This document shows, one piece after another, positions 35,591 to 46,956 of a stretch of 64,000 nt of DNA (its first letter is position 1; each line of letters opens with the position of its first letter). The translations under genes and the position numbers were made by a program. Where the stretch lies: positions 310,001 through 374,000 of the forward strand of contig RSEE01000044.1 of NCBI GenBank assembly GCA_003971905.1. Reading direction: 5' to 3'. Below the pieces are notes generated by a model, which ran no database searches, was not told the origin of the DNA, and saw only the letters and a program-made list of their open reading frames with translations. The stretch is from Moniliella sp. 'wahieum' (taxonomy: Eukaryota > Basidiomycota > Moniliellomycetes > Moniliellales > Moniliellaceae).

Positions 35591-36850
35591 TGACTTTACC
35601 ATCTTCATTCCCAGTCAGCAGCACAATAACATACGGGAATCGCCGAGAACCTGCTGAAGGCAATGGGAATCTGCCACTGTAAGGTATGCTGACGGAAGAC
35701 AAGCTCTCCGTACGGTACTCGACGGTCGTTTCATGAACGACATTCTCATTCCGAGCTACGCCACGCTAATGCAAGCATGGCTGGCATTCTCCATTTGCTC
35801 GCCGAGGCGAAGGTGCTGTGTCGCGTTGACTGCGCTGGATGGAGCCATCAGATCCCCACCACCAAAGAATCCCGTCGATTCTTCACCTACGATGGGGAGA
35901 CCTCGGTCGCCTACAGCATACCCGCGCTTTCCTCAGGGTAGCAGCGTTGCTCCTGCAATTGCCTCGACTTACCTGGAAAAGTCTCTCCCATATCCCACAT
36001 GGTTAATATGTTCTGGGCGGAGAACATCATCATCCGAAGATGATGCCATGATGGCCAACCCTAGAAGAGGTCCTATCCATCCTCAACAGAGCCGTAATCA
36101 CGCTGAAGCTGATGTCATCCGTCATCTTTGGACGCAGGCGTGTCCCCATTCTGAGGCACCGATGGACAATGAGCTCAGTAGCGCTTCAGTGGCTCTCCAG
36201 TACTGAGCCCATTGTCCATACTGACTCTGTCACGGCCGGACACGATGCCGAAAATGGCTCATCACATCGCCGAGGCTGCCCAGACGATATTCTCGTTCGT
36301 GTCCGTCATCGAGCTCATGCTAAAGCTATTCCGACAGCAAATGTCGCTCGCTCCACATAAAACCGCATTGGGATGACCAGTGGAGAAAAGCCAATGGACC
36401 CGCCGTAAGCGGGACATCTCGCGATCTGTTTTCTTGCTGGGCGAAGGGATAGTCGTGCGCACTGAGCGGTGGGCTGGGGTGCGGTGCTCCCGGTTAAAAG
36501 AAAAAATGAACTTTGTGCAGCCTTGTTTTGTAGCCGCACATGGAAAAGAGCCCAGGACTCCTACCACACCACTCCTGGCAGGTACTGCCCCAAGTCAGAG
36601 TCTTGGTCACAATGCGGCCATGGAACGGCGGTGAACTCGATGTGGTACTGGAGACGGACACCGCGGCGATGGCTCAAATTATGCATTATCACCCAGAGAC
36701 CATAACGGGCGACCACCTCCTGTGGTCGTGGCTTGGCGACTAAGTGAACTCGAAGAACGGCATGGTAAGGCATGTACCCAGGTCAGGACATGCTCTGCCT
36801 GACTGGGCCTCTCACAATCCTTCTTCCGCTGTGGACGAATCCTTCCCGGC
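35591..36850 (+). pseudogene. decayed Ty3/gypsy-type retrotransposon pol (reverse transcriptase and RNase H)
   Basis: A fungal transposon relic with many stops and frame changes. Pieces appear in the right order. RT: LNDILIPSYA-like text at about 35735, CRVDCAGWSHQIPTTKESRR at about 35820, and LEEVLSILNRAVITLKL followed by FGRRRVPILRHR at about 36065-36165. RNase H end: ETDTAAMAQIMHYHPETITG at about 36650, then a VPG..HALPD-type motif at about 36775. No flanking LTRs identified. Confidence 0.7.
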
Positions 36851-37157
36851 ACATGCCTCCGATGTCACACGCATTACACCCCGAAAGAAACCATCAGGGC
36901 CTTGGGCCTGGGCCTGGACGTACCCTGGGTACATCCTCGTCTCGTGCGTCCCGATGCCAATTTGACGGCGCTGAGCTTCACCACTCCATTTGAGGGCCAT
37001 CGGCTGTATAAGTCCAATACCTAGATCAGAACTACATCGTGCACCATCCTTTTCCTTCTTCAGGTCGAGATGGTAATGGTAAGCTTAGCTATCATCATGT
37101 AACGGACACGATCACACCGATATCCATACAAGAATCGTACAATATAAACATAAAGGT

Positions 37158-37417
37158 TGCTTGCGCATTGGAAGCATTTGGCTACTAAGTCTCAATGGAA
37201 ATGGTTCCTCGCTCGGATGTCAACCACGTTCACCCGTGTCCACACGCGCTTCCTAGAGTACCGGACCGGATGGCGACCACCGGAGGGTCCTGATATCCCG
37301 GCGATCCCCTGGTTCCTTAACCTTGGCGCTTCCAAGTAACCCCCGCAAGATGAACGGTTCGGTTTGGACGTAGTGTTTCCCCTGTTCCAGCCTTAAGCTC
37401 TGTCAATGAAATGGACG
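37158..37417 (+). mobile_element. 5'-truncated LINE-like (non-LTR) element, 3' end, copy 1
   Basis: Nearly the same as the reverse complement of 41213-41475. It encodes the C-terminus AHWKHLATKSQWKWFLARMS, TTF..., then a stop and a shared 3' UTR ending GTCAATGAAATGGACG. The shared 3' end with different lengths upstream is the usual pattern of LINE copies. Only about 260 bases remain here. Confidence 0.65.
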
Positions 37418-40400
37418 CAACATAAAGAAACTCATCACTGAACAAAAACGGGCGAAGAAAATCGGTGTTATTCTAGATTTGGGCAGCGAATACATCACAA
37501 GTGATGGAAAACCAAGAGGCATTCGGTTGAGATATTGAACCCAAACTTGAAGAGTTGATCCCAGAAAAGTCATACCTATCAAGGTCCTAGCAAAAAAAAA
37601 AAAACGCCGAGAAGTAACTTGACAGTGGTCTCCTCTAACCTAGGACAACAACGGAGATTGACAATTCTGGTCTTACCGCGTATATCGAAATGACTCTACT
37701 AATGCACAAGCCCATCCCAAACTTGCGGATCAGGAATGGCTCTCGGAACTTCGTGCATATAATGTTCTTCTAAGGGAATGCAACGGATACATCTTTTTTG
37801 TGGCTGTTCTGTACGTCAAACATGCATGCGCCTAGTCGCAAACCAGCGGCCAGTATTTTTGAACGCATTACCAGTATTGTTATAACGCTGTATTTTCATA
37901 GTCGTGAACGTGATCAACACTTTCGATTTTTGGAGAATTCATGAGGTAGGTATATGACTATGACATGTTAGAAATGCTCTCATGTGTTTGAACAATCTTC
38001 GTTGAAAACTCACGAATGGTTATCGCAGGGTAATTACTGTGGTCTCAACACCGTTTTGCTGTACTCTCCAACTATATGAGTGATGCTCGCTTAGTTACAC
38101 TGAGTCGAGTTGAGAGCTGACTATGCATTTCCTCGGTTACCTTGGGTATCTGCGTTGCATGCTTGCTGGACTGTAATGTGTCTCCCCCGTCTTTTGCCTT
38201 GCCTGTCGTTGACACTAATCGTTAGGGGTATCCGCAGTTTCCCCTGATGTCATTATTCTGCAACGCGTATTACTTCACCATCTATTGTGGTTTGTGTGCG
38301 AGCCAACTATGAGAAAGTACCTATCATCGCGGCTAAAAATTCGAAACATGTGGATTTGCACTTGCTAGTGAGAACACATGGCAGTGCAACTCTTATACGG
38401 CGATATGTTAACTACACCTTCGACTCATTCTGACATTGCCTACCCTCGATACCACGAGTGGTATCATGTGACTAAGTTGAAAAGGGCTCTCTCTTCTTTC
38501 AGATGAATAACCCCCATCTATTCCACATTATGCGGCTAGAATCGTTATCCTTTTCACGCTCAAGTCTAGTTGAAGTCATCGAACATACTCGAACTCGTTC
38601 AGTATCTGTTAAGTCGACTTATTCGACTTACCGGAAATATCTATTTGAGCGCTTTCGACCTTCTTGCATTTGTACTCGTCTCTATGGCCGATCATATGTG
38701 GACATGTACCTACGTTGGTTCATAGATACCACTAGATGGTCGGGACTCATTTTTATGAGAATTCATCACTAACCCAGCCTTGTCGTCGGATACAGTTGTA
38801 ACCGGTCAAACATTGAAGGCGGCCCGCGCTAGTGATATCAAAGGCAATATCAAGTGGCCACCGTTCTTTTTTCCTTTGCAACCGCCGGCTTCAATAAGCG
38901 CCTTGTCTTCCAGTGACCCCTGGGCTGTTTTGTTTTGGGTCAGTTTTGTGCTATCGCTTACCTTCAACACCGACCTCATCGGTACTCAACTCGACGAGTC
39001 TCGCTATTCGAGCGCAGGCCTCCAATTACTCTAAACCAATGATAACGCTGTGGTCATACTGCGTTTGTGCCTCTGCCCATCGTTAGACAGGCATTGTTTG
39101 CCTCCTCTGTGGTACCAAGCTGACCACGACCGAAAACCCCTCATTTACCAAATCCAAGTCCCTTATACTCTTCCTTTAGAACAGTGGTGTAGCCAGCGCT
39201 CGTGTTGCTTTGTCCGGTGACATTTCATGATAGGTTCAGATCGTCTTGAAGAGCTTTGAGTGATGATCATACGCTATCACTGGGAGTAAATGTAAGAATC
39301 GGTCGAGGTGATCGGTGAGGCCTTTTGGATACCACCGACCTTTTCTTGCAGAGCACTGAAGAGGTGGTGTCAACCAGGGGGCAACGTTGGCAAGCACCGC
39401 AGATGGGATGCCGAACACCAGCTAACATGGAGCAGGCTCACTAGCAGGGAAGACACGGGAAGAGTGTGAATTCAGGGCGAGATCCATGCCACAGGTCGTA
39501 ACCTCCCTAGGCCGTTCGTAGCAGTGAGAGGGCAAATAGGGAAAGGAAAGAGCGCGTGCAACGACAGGTTCACTGCTTAAGTGAGCAAATTGAGCGCTCT
39601 GGCAACAGATGGTAATCTGGCGACGACCATGTCATCAGGTTTCCGAGGAAGCCCACAACAAACATAGTACGGATTGAACAGAAACAGCAAGCAGTATACA
39701 GCGATGGATAACGAACAATGCTACCCATCCCTCCGCCCCGTGACGCCATGACGGCAACGATGAACCCCTCAAGCCCGAATGTCGTACAATCGATGCAGTC
39801 AAGGTATGACTATGTGGCCAGTAGCTCGACGATTGGCCCACAGTCATTTGTGCCGCGCTACATCAACGTCTTCGTTGCCCCTCTTCACACTAAGCAAACC
39901 TGCTGCAGCATCCACTATGTGTCTCATTTTCCGTACAGCAGTAGTAGTAAAGTAGTGCGTACTGAACCTGTCTAATATTCCAAGCACAGCGTCTCCAGCC
40001 GATCCACACAGCAGGCTCGGGTAAAGTGCAACTGGAGGCCATAATCAACCACAATCGGCCAGATCCAAACTGTGGTAGCAATAACTAAGCCCATGGGCTG
40101 GAGCACTAAGGATGATCCTACGGTATCAGCGTTCAGCTGTAAAGCAGCCTTGAGACAAAGCATGTGAAGGCAAAGTGGAGAGCCACAAGTCTGCAGCTAA
40201 GCTAGCTTTACCAACCAACTTGAGAGGGGGGTACAGGAAAATGCTATTAGTACTACCTTCTCACACCATGGTAGCAAGGATAATAGTATGTAGATGATAA
40301 TTCTTTCATGGGCGGGCCCCCGAGCTGGAGCCGGAAAAAACGGTTTAGGGGCTTTCCCATGCATGGAGGAGGGGTGTGTCCAGTCGCGGTTTGTCGAGCT

Positions 40401-41212
40401 TGAACGTTATGGGCAGATCCGACCGGAGCTAGAGAAAAGAACTGTGTCACGGGCTGGCCCAGCCAAGGGGCTCACCCAGGTTCGTGGGGAGCAATCCATT
40501 AGGAGATGGAAGGACGACTCACGGTAGTTTCGGGCTTGGGCTTGCTGGTGAATCCGAGCGGAGCTATGGACGAGGAGTGGCCTTTGGTGGGAGGGCTGCA
40601 CGAGTGGCAAAAAAGCTGCGTCTGCACCGGCTTAGGTGGTAGTAACGTGTTTGAAGCCTCCGGGGCGTAAGTCCAGGAGGAGGCAGAGGTGAACAAACTG
40701 ACTGCCCAACTGAGACTGGATAGAGACTGAAAATCGACGCGGCTGAAGGAGGGCTTGCGCGACTGGACTGATGGAGTTCTGGAGGACGAGGTCGGAAGAA
40801 GTCGGAAGCTAACATTAAAGAGGAGGTTGCCTGTACTGGATCAATTGGCTGGAAAACGGGCAGGAGGCGTCAAAAAGGAGGAGAGTGAAGACCAGAATGG
40901 AAGGTGGGGGCAAGGATCCCCATCAACCAGGGGTAATACAGGGGCAAGATCAAAGGGAAACGGATCCAAGAAGGAGTGTAGAAAGGAAGACGCGCCAAAA
41001 AGAGTGTTGGTCGCTGCAGGCGTGACCCAGAAAGGAAACTGAAACGGGGACAGAAGTGATAGTCGCCGCAAAGGTACTGGAAGCTCGGTGGCGTTATTAG
41101 GCCATCCGATTTGGACTTAGGTGGGGGGCGGCTATTGTCGTGCGGACGCATAATGGCTCTCGGGCCACCGCACCCAATTTAACCAACCATCATCGACATC
41201 ATCCCTAGATCA
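37418..41212. other. AT-rich core between two inverted LINE ends
   Basis: About 3.8 kb without any supported gene. GC is visibly lower than the gene arms, lowest at about 37.4-39.1 kb. No tandem array is seen. Open frames are short and unlike any family. Confidence 0.5.
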
Positions 41213-42230
41213 CGTCCATTTCATTGATAGAGCTTAAGGCTGGGGCAGGGGGAACGCTACGTCTAAACCTAACCGTTCATATTGCGGGGGTTACTACTTG
41301 GAAGCGCCACTAAGGTTAAGGAACCAGGGGGATCGCAGGATATCCGGACCCTCCGACTCTCGCCATCCGGTCCCGTACCCTAGGAAGCGCGTGTGGATAT
41401 GGATGAACGTGGTTGACATCCGAGCGAGGAACCATTTCCACTGAGACTTAGTGGCCAACTCCTTCCAATGCGCAAACAACTTGCCCGCTGTCTTGGTGCC
41501 GTAGTATCCTCGCGTCGCCAAAATCAGGGGGAAACACGCTTCGTGAATGCGTCCTTGGTACTTGGCGTTCTTGTCGCATTCTGCTAGTTGTTCAAGCAGC
41601 CGAAGCAGCTCCTTCTCCGGCGTTCCAAGGGGGTTGCGGTGCTCTCATGCACCACCCTCCGGTACGCGCTCTGCGCCTCCAGCGACGTGTCGCGCAGCGT
41701 GTGGTCTACCTCCATTCCTGATCCTCCGACGCTCCGGGCCCATCACGCGGTAGTCGGTGCGCTGTGTCCTCTGTCTCGTCCCATCCTCTTCCTCCACCAT
41801 AGGTTCGTTGCGGACGTGGGTGTCGGGGATGGAGCGTATGAGCTGGAGAATGGGCTCCCGCACTGCCTCATGCAACGCACCAACTTGGCCTGGGTGCGGG
41901 TGCAAGACATGATGTGCTCCAGCGAGGAAATGACGCCGCACTTGCACATGCTGCGCGTGGTGCGGCCAGCGTGCGGAGCTGGAGACCAACCTGGATCTGC
42001 TTGTGGTCAGAGAGCTTGAGGCATTTTGGAAGACGACGCGTCAGGCCTCAAGCTCAACCTGAGCAAGTGTGTCGAGCGGGACCGGGACCAGATTCGGGAG
42101 GATGGTCTGCAGGTTCTGGGCACTTGTTGGGAGGGTAGACTGTCGTCGATCGTGGCTCCACGGCTGCGGACTTTGTATAAGAAATTTCCATGTTCTGGCT
42201 CTTCGGCTTTAAGCACGTTGTTTTCCTATG
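41213..42230 (-). mobile_element. LINE-like element copy 2 with an internal inversion
   Basis: The - strand part (41989-41213) encodes a zinc-finger motif CKCGVISSLEHIMSC (C-x-C...H-x-x-x-C, usual after the RT of non-LTR elements), then PEKELLRLLEQLAEC, HWKELATKSQWKWFLARMST and the same 3' UTR as copy 1. Next to it, on the + strand (about 41985-42225), is an RT C-terminal piece: SGLKLNLSKC, LQVLG, WEGRLSSIVAPRLRTLYKKF. The RT piece thus lies upstream of the 3' end but flipped. Frames are broken. Confidence 0.62.
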
Positions 42231-42371
42231 AGGCATACTACTATATAAACTTCCTTTAGTGTTTTCCCAGAATCAGCGCCGTAGCATTTATCTATTTGCG
42301 GTATAGTGCCTCCGCTTGGAAATATCCATAGTGAGAAGGCAGAGCCCGGGGGAAATAGTGAGGAAAAGAGA

Positions 42372-42442
42372 GGCTCGAGGGGGAATCGAACCCATGACAT
42401 CGCCGATTGGTCAGTGACGCGTTACCACTACGCTATCGAGCT
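42372..42442 (-). tRNA. tRNA-like sequence, possibly a decayed tRNA
   Basis: 71 bases with an acceptor stem AGCTCGA/TCGAGCC (6 of 7 pairs), D arm GCGTAGTGGTAACGC and B-box GGGTTCGATTC. The anticodon stem does not pair well and the T stem has two mismatches, so neither anticodon nor amino acid can be given. Either a pseudogene or an unusual intron-bearing tRNA. Confidence 0.4.
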
Positions 42443-43304
42443 GCGATAGGAGCAGCTGTAGGATCACAGAGCCTCCGCTGCGAAAGCACAAACCAAAAGG
42501 GTAGAAGGCGAACAAGGCAGACATCTGCTCCACTATTACTATGGGTTGCATGCTGGCTACTAATATATCAACGCCACTGGCGTTCCAGTGCTCGACTATA
42601 TACCCAACAGAGAGAGTCTTATCTTCGTCGCTGGTGGTTCATACACCTGCTTCACAGTTGATGCGGCATTCCTATTGAGACTCTTCATCCTCGTTGGTAG
42701 CGTCCAAAACAGATGCGTGGGACGGGCGAATGGTCCGCGTAATGGGCCCACGCCGCCTCGCCCTCCCAGCGGTAGGCTGAAGGGGCAGCACCCACCGCAG
42801 CCCGGTGGCGTTGAGCTATCACTTGGGCCAGTGTGCCGGCTTCGCTGTGCTCTGTGCTCGCTTGTCCCAGGCGCAAATCGAGGTTTCGTGGCCCTTTGGA
42901 GGGGTTTTCAATGCGTGCTCCAGCAGGACATGCTTGAGATGCGCAACGTGCCGAATAGTACCGATTCAAACCAAGATTTGGTTGATGCCGATGGCTTTGA
43001 AGGTAACATATCCTGTCAGGCAATGCATGCGCGGTTAGCCTCGAGCAACCATTGAATCGCCAACTGTTTTGCGGAGGGGCGTACCAGGCGTTCTTTTGGC
43101 CCTGATATCAGCCAAGCATTGAGAGATCAGATTCGGCGCACCGGGGGGCGACGGAATTGCACCCTCTTGTTTCCTTGCCATTGAGGGAAGGTTCTGGCGA
43201 TATCGCATGCGGCTGGCATATTTTGTTTCTTGGGGAGATGGTGATGGTGTCGCTGTAGGAGAGTTCAGCTAGGTGAACAGGTGTCTCTGTCCGGAAGTAG
43301 GCTT

Positions 43305-43540
43305 GAACTGATGAGACCTGGAGTGTGGATGGTCTTTGAGGGCGATGCAATCGCACTGGTGCTGGTGGTGGTGGTCTAAGCCAACCAGCAACACCTACAA
43401 AGGAACAGCAAGCAGCGAGTCGCCACCAGGGACTATGCTGCAGAACAAGGAAAAACAGAAGAGAGAAACAGCAGAACTCCCAGGCCTGAGGAGGAGCTGA
43501 AGGACATTAGCCAAAGCACGAGCCACCCGATGGCTCAACA
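43305..43540 (+). repeat. dispersed repeat copy 2 (matches 10650-10920)
   Basis: Same order of blocks as copy 1, including the TATGCTGCAGAACAAGG block, with scattered substitutions and indels. No coding potential seen. Confidence 0.6.
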
Positions 43541-44039
43541 TGAACTGTCTGTCCGTTTACCTATTTCTCCCCATGTCAGGCAGTATGCGGGTCTTATTTT
43601 GCAGGGCTGTGCGCTCGCTGAGCGCACAGCCGGAGCCCGAAGGCTGAAGTTACCGTACGACTACCAGTGACCGTCGGTGAGCAGTTAACGTTTAACGTAC
43701 TTTAACATGCTTCGTGCGAGCGACCCTGCCCCGCACGGGCTTCAGCCGCCTCACGTCGCAGGGCAGCACAGCATGCTCTCCAGCACCATGCTTCTGTTTT
43801 GGGGGTGTTGGGTGATGCAGGATGATCGATGATCTGATCGCTCAAACAGCGGCCCCAGGCCTCAATTTGAGGTGGTACAGTCAATTCACGCTCCGCAAAT
43901 CTCAGCTCGATCGACCCCTGGGAATCCGACCCCTGGTGGGGAAGCGACCACACAGCTGCATCCCTTTTAGTCGAACTGCATGCCCCCGCCCACCACCTTT
44001 CCCGCCATCATCTTTCTGTCGAGCCAGTACTGCCACTCT
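43541..44039. other. desert, no gene; AACGTTTAACGTACTTTAAC motif
   Basis: Contains TTAACGTTTAACGTAC-type repeats at about 43685-43705 and GC-rich patches. Nothing codes convincingly. Confidence 0.35.
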
Positions 44040-45000
44040 ACAATGCCTCCCTCCCGCACCGTCAGGACGCCCCAGTAACCAGCAACGCCTCTCGCCGCCC
44101 GAGGGACACACGACGTATCAACCCTGAACCGGAGCCCTTGGTGGAGACTGCTTTCGAAGGTGACGAACCGTCCCCCGAAGAACCACCTGGTGGCACCAGT
44201 GGGGTCAACAGCGATTCCGACATCGACTCCGACGGCGGAGAGGGAAAAAAGGGGTACGGACCGAGAGTTACGTTATAGTCCCTCCCTCCCTGGTTCCCGT
44301 GTTGGTTCATGAAATGATTATGCGGGGTCAATTGAACCAGCAGACGACGACGATGAACAACGAAGAAGTTGCGCTGGATCTTGACGCTGGCACCTTGTTC
44401 CCCCGCACAATGGACGCTGACGAAGAGAGCTCCGTTAATCAGGACGAATTTGCTGGCATTCCCCCTCTGCTCTGGCCCTTTGGCCGGAGAATTGGATCCA
44501 TATTTCATCGATCCCCTCGTTACAAGGGCAACATTGATCACTCAGCGAGGAAAGCCTATGCGAGATCAAGACTCTTCGGGTCTCTTTTTTGTCAATCAAT
44601 GCGAAGCAGGAGTCGTTGGCCAAGGGCTTTACCATGTCCAACCCACGCCAGCATTTCGAACGCTTACTGGAGCACAAAAAGGTCAGGACCATCAGCTCTG
44701 GCCGCACACCCCAGGATTACTTTGAACTATACTGACACTTTCTCTTTCCATGAAAGGATCGCCACTGACAGAAATGGTACAAATGGCTCGCGGTATGGGT
44801 TTGTCTGCATCCCGAGAGCAGGATCGGCAACAATTAAGGATTTAGGCTTAGTTTTCCGTCCGCAAGCGGCTTGTTCCCCGCGAGGTCTGGAAGAGTTCAC
44901 TTTTGACCCGGGACAACTCCTGGCCCATATCGGTCGTGTGACAAAAAGTTTGTCCAAGTTCTGTTGACGGTGTTCCTGAAGCCGACTTGGTCGACCATGC
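44040..45000 (+). pseudogene. gag-like fragment of an LTR retrotransposon
   Basis: Starts ATGCCTCCCTCCCGCACC (MPPSRT) at 44044 and, after a frame change, reads an acidic gag-type N-terminus (RRINPEPEPLVETAFEGDEP, then SDSDIDSDGGEGKKG). Further pieces (AGELDPYFIDPLVT, a QMARGMGLSASREQD stretch) look coding but frames change often. A fungal transposon relic; family inferred from style only. Confidence 0.4.
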
Positions 45001-46861
45001 GTCGTCGCATTTTCGATTTGGCGGTACGGTTTTATGCTTACACTGCTGGTCATGACCTTGCTACCCCCTAACCTATAACCCATTGCTTTTTGGAGGAGAA
45101 GGTGGCCACAGGAGAGATGGTGGATGTGTAGTCCTGGGTGCGGAAGGGGCATCAAGTTGAAGAGCAACGTTTAAGGCCGCGATGGCGAAAGTTGATGTGG
45201 CCGCAGGCCACAGAATGGACACCCTAACCCACCCAAAAATGCATTTGATCGAACTTAGGATTAAACAGGTGCGAATTTCTTGGATATATACCCCTGGCGC
45301 AAACACGCGGTTAAGCTAAGTACTTCTATTATAGCGAGATATGGATAATGGCCAAACCCACTACAGCTTATGGCCGTGCTTTTACACCATTTGTTCTGGG
45401 AACTTGGTTTTATCCCATACAAACCCCGCAGCCGTGCAGAGGTAATGCTGGTGAGCTATGGCGTAATGCGGGTGTGTTGCATGGTCGGTCAAGGAAGAAT
45501 TCTCAAGGACATGTTGTTACAAAAATCAGCCGCAAGGGGAAGAACATAACAAAGGCGAACAAACAGGAACTTTAAGAAAAAGCAACATACAACGTACAAA
45601 CGGAAGGAATAAAGGCGAATGGTTCTCAAAAGGAGCACAAAACAAGGAGGGAAAGGTTCCCACCCCGGTTAGGAACAGGAACACCAGTCAAACATGAAAA
45701 AGACTCAGAATAATAGGCACGTTCTCCGCTTTCAGCAATGACGTAAATGCATGAGGGAGATTCTCACAACGATAACGACACGCTCGGATCAGGAAACTGA
45801 TGACGTCCAAATGCGACAGCTCACCTTAGAGCTCACATGCCCTCAATTAAAAGTCCACAAAATTTGAAGTAGCATAAACTCAGTACTAGGCACTCAAAGC
45901 TCACGCACGGGTCTCTTCAGCCGTACGGAAGCCTGGGACTCGATCTTGGTCGCACATATTGACGGAAGCGTGCTCCGATGGTGGTAGTGTTGTTTATGCG
46001 AGCCAGCACCCAGTGAGACCCCCGTGACACTGTTGATGGTCTGGCTAGCCACGATCGGGCAGGGTTTTGGATTTGGGAGCGAACTCTGGGATCGGGGTTG
46101 GGTTAGGGAGACTAAGGGAGCGCGTAGGCTCCGTCAGGCTGGTTAGTCCGTCTGCTATCCGTTCCATGATATGCAGAAACGCCTTAATACTTTTCAGGCA
46201 GTCTGGATATCGCCGAACAGCCTGATATCGTTATTGATTAACCTTGGTCCTCTCTCGTTTCAGAGGGAAGGGGGTGGCGGGGGACGTCGTCGAACATCCT
46301 GCAATCACTGATATCAGAATGAGGTCCATGGTGATTGCGCTTCAATGATGATGGCCTTGAGCTCCTCATCTTCAACATCAATTGGTGGCCGAAGAGGTTC
46401 GCAGGCGGGTGTCCACAGGGATCAAGATTGTTCACCATCGTTGTGTCTCGTGGGAGAGAGCGAGATGGACGCTAACGTTCATGGTTCTAGGTGTACTCAT
46501 TGACCAGCTCGGGGATGAGTAGATGGGGATGTAATACAGTCGGTCTCGGCGCTACTAGTTGGATGTGAGCACTGAACATCGTATTCGACGAAGAAGTTTA
46601 TATGACTGCCGAATCGTCTAGAAGACTCTGGTGCGAGCTCGGAAGCAAGGAAAAGCTGACTCACTTGACACAGGGTCCGCGTAGCGGTCCTAAGACGGAT
46701 GTCAACTCAACAGCCATGGAGGGGATAAGATTGTACCGTTGGGGGCGGTTGCCCGTTCCCCGTTCCAGAAACAAAGAAATGTGCTTCGTAGCACACAATG
46801 GTATAGCTTGGTCTTTTTCGAGCTCATGGTGCGCCGGTTGGAGAACATTTTTTGAGACAGT
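45001..46861. other. desert, no supported gene
   Basis: About 1.9 kb of mixed composition. No family resemblance in any frame and no array. Confidence 0.4.
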
Positions 46862-46956
46862 GACAATGTGCCCGAGGGGTCAAGGGGATTGACTTGAATG
46901 AAGTTCTTGTTATCAATTAGGCTCTGCCTGCACAGGTTCGAATCCTGTCATTGTCG
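46862..46956 (+). tRNA. tRNA-Ser(TGA) with a 13-nt intron
   Basis: Acceptor stem GACAATG pairs perfectly with CATTGTC. Anticodon stem ATTGA/TCAAT. The loop is CTTGAA + A around an intron (TGAAGTTCTTGTT, about 46898-46910), giving anticodon TGA. The long variable arm (TTAGGCTCTGCCTGC) fits serine. B-box GGTTCGAATCC, discriminator G. A T-tract terminator follows near 46965. Confidence 0.92.
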
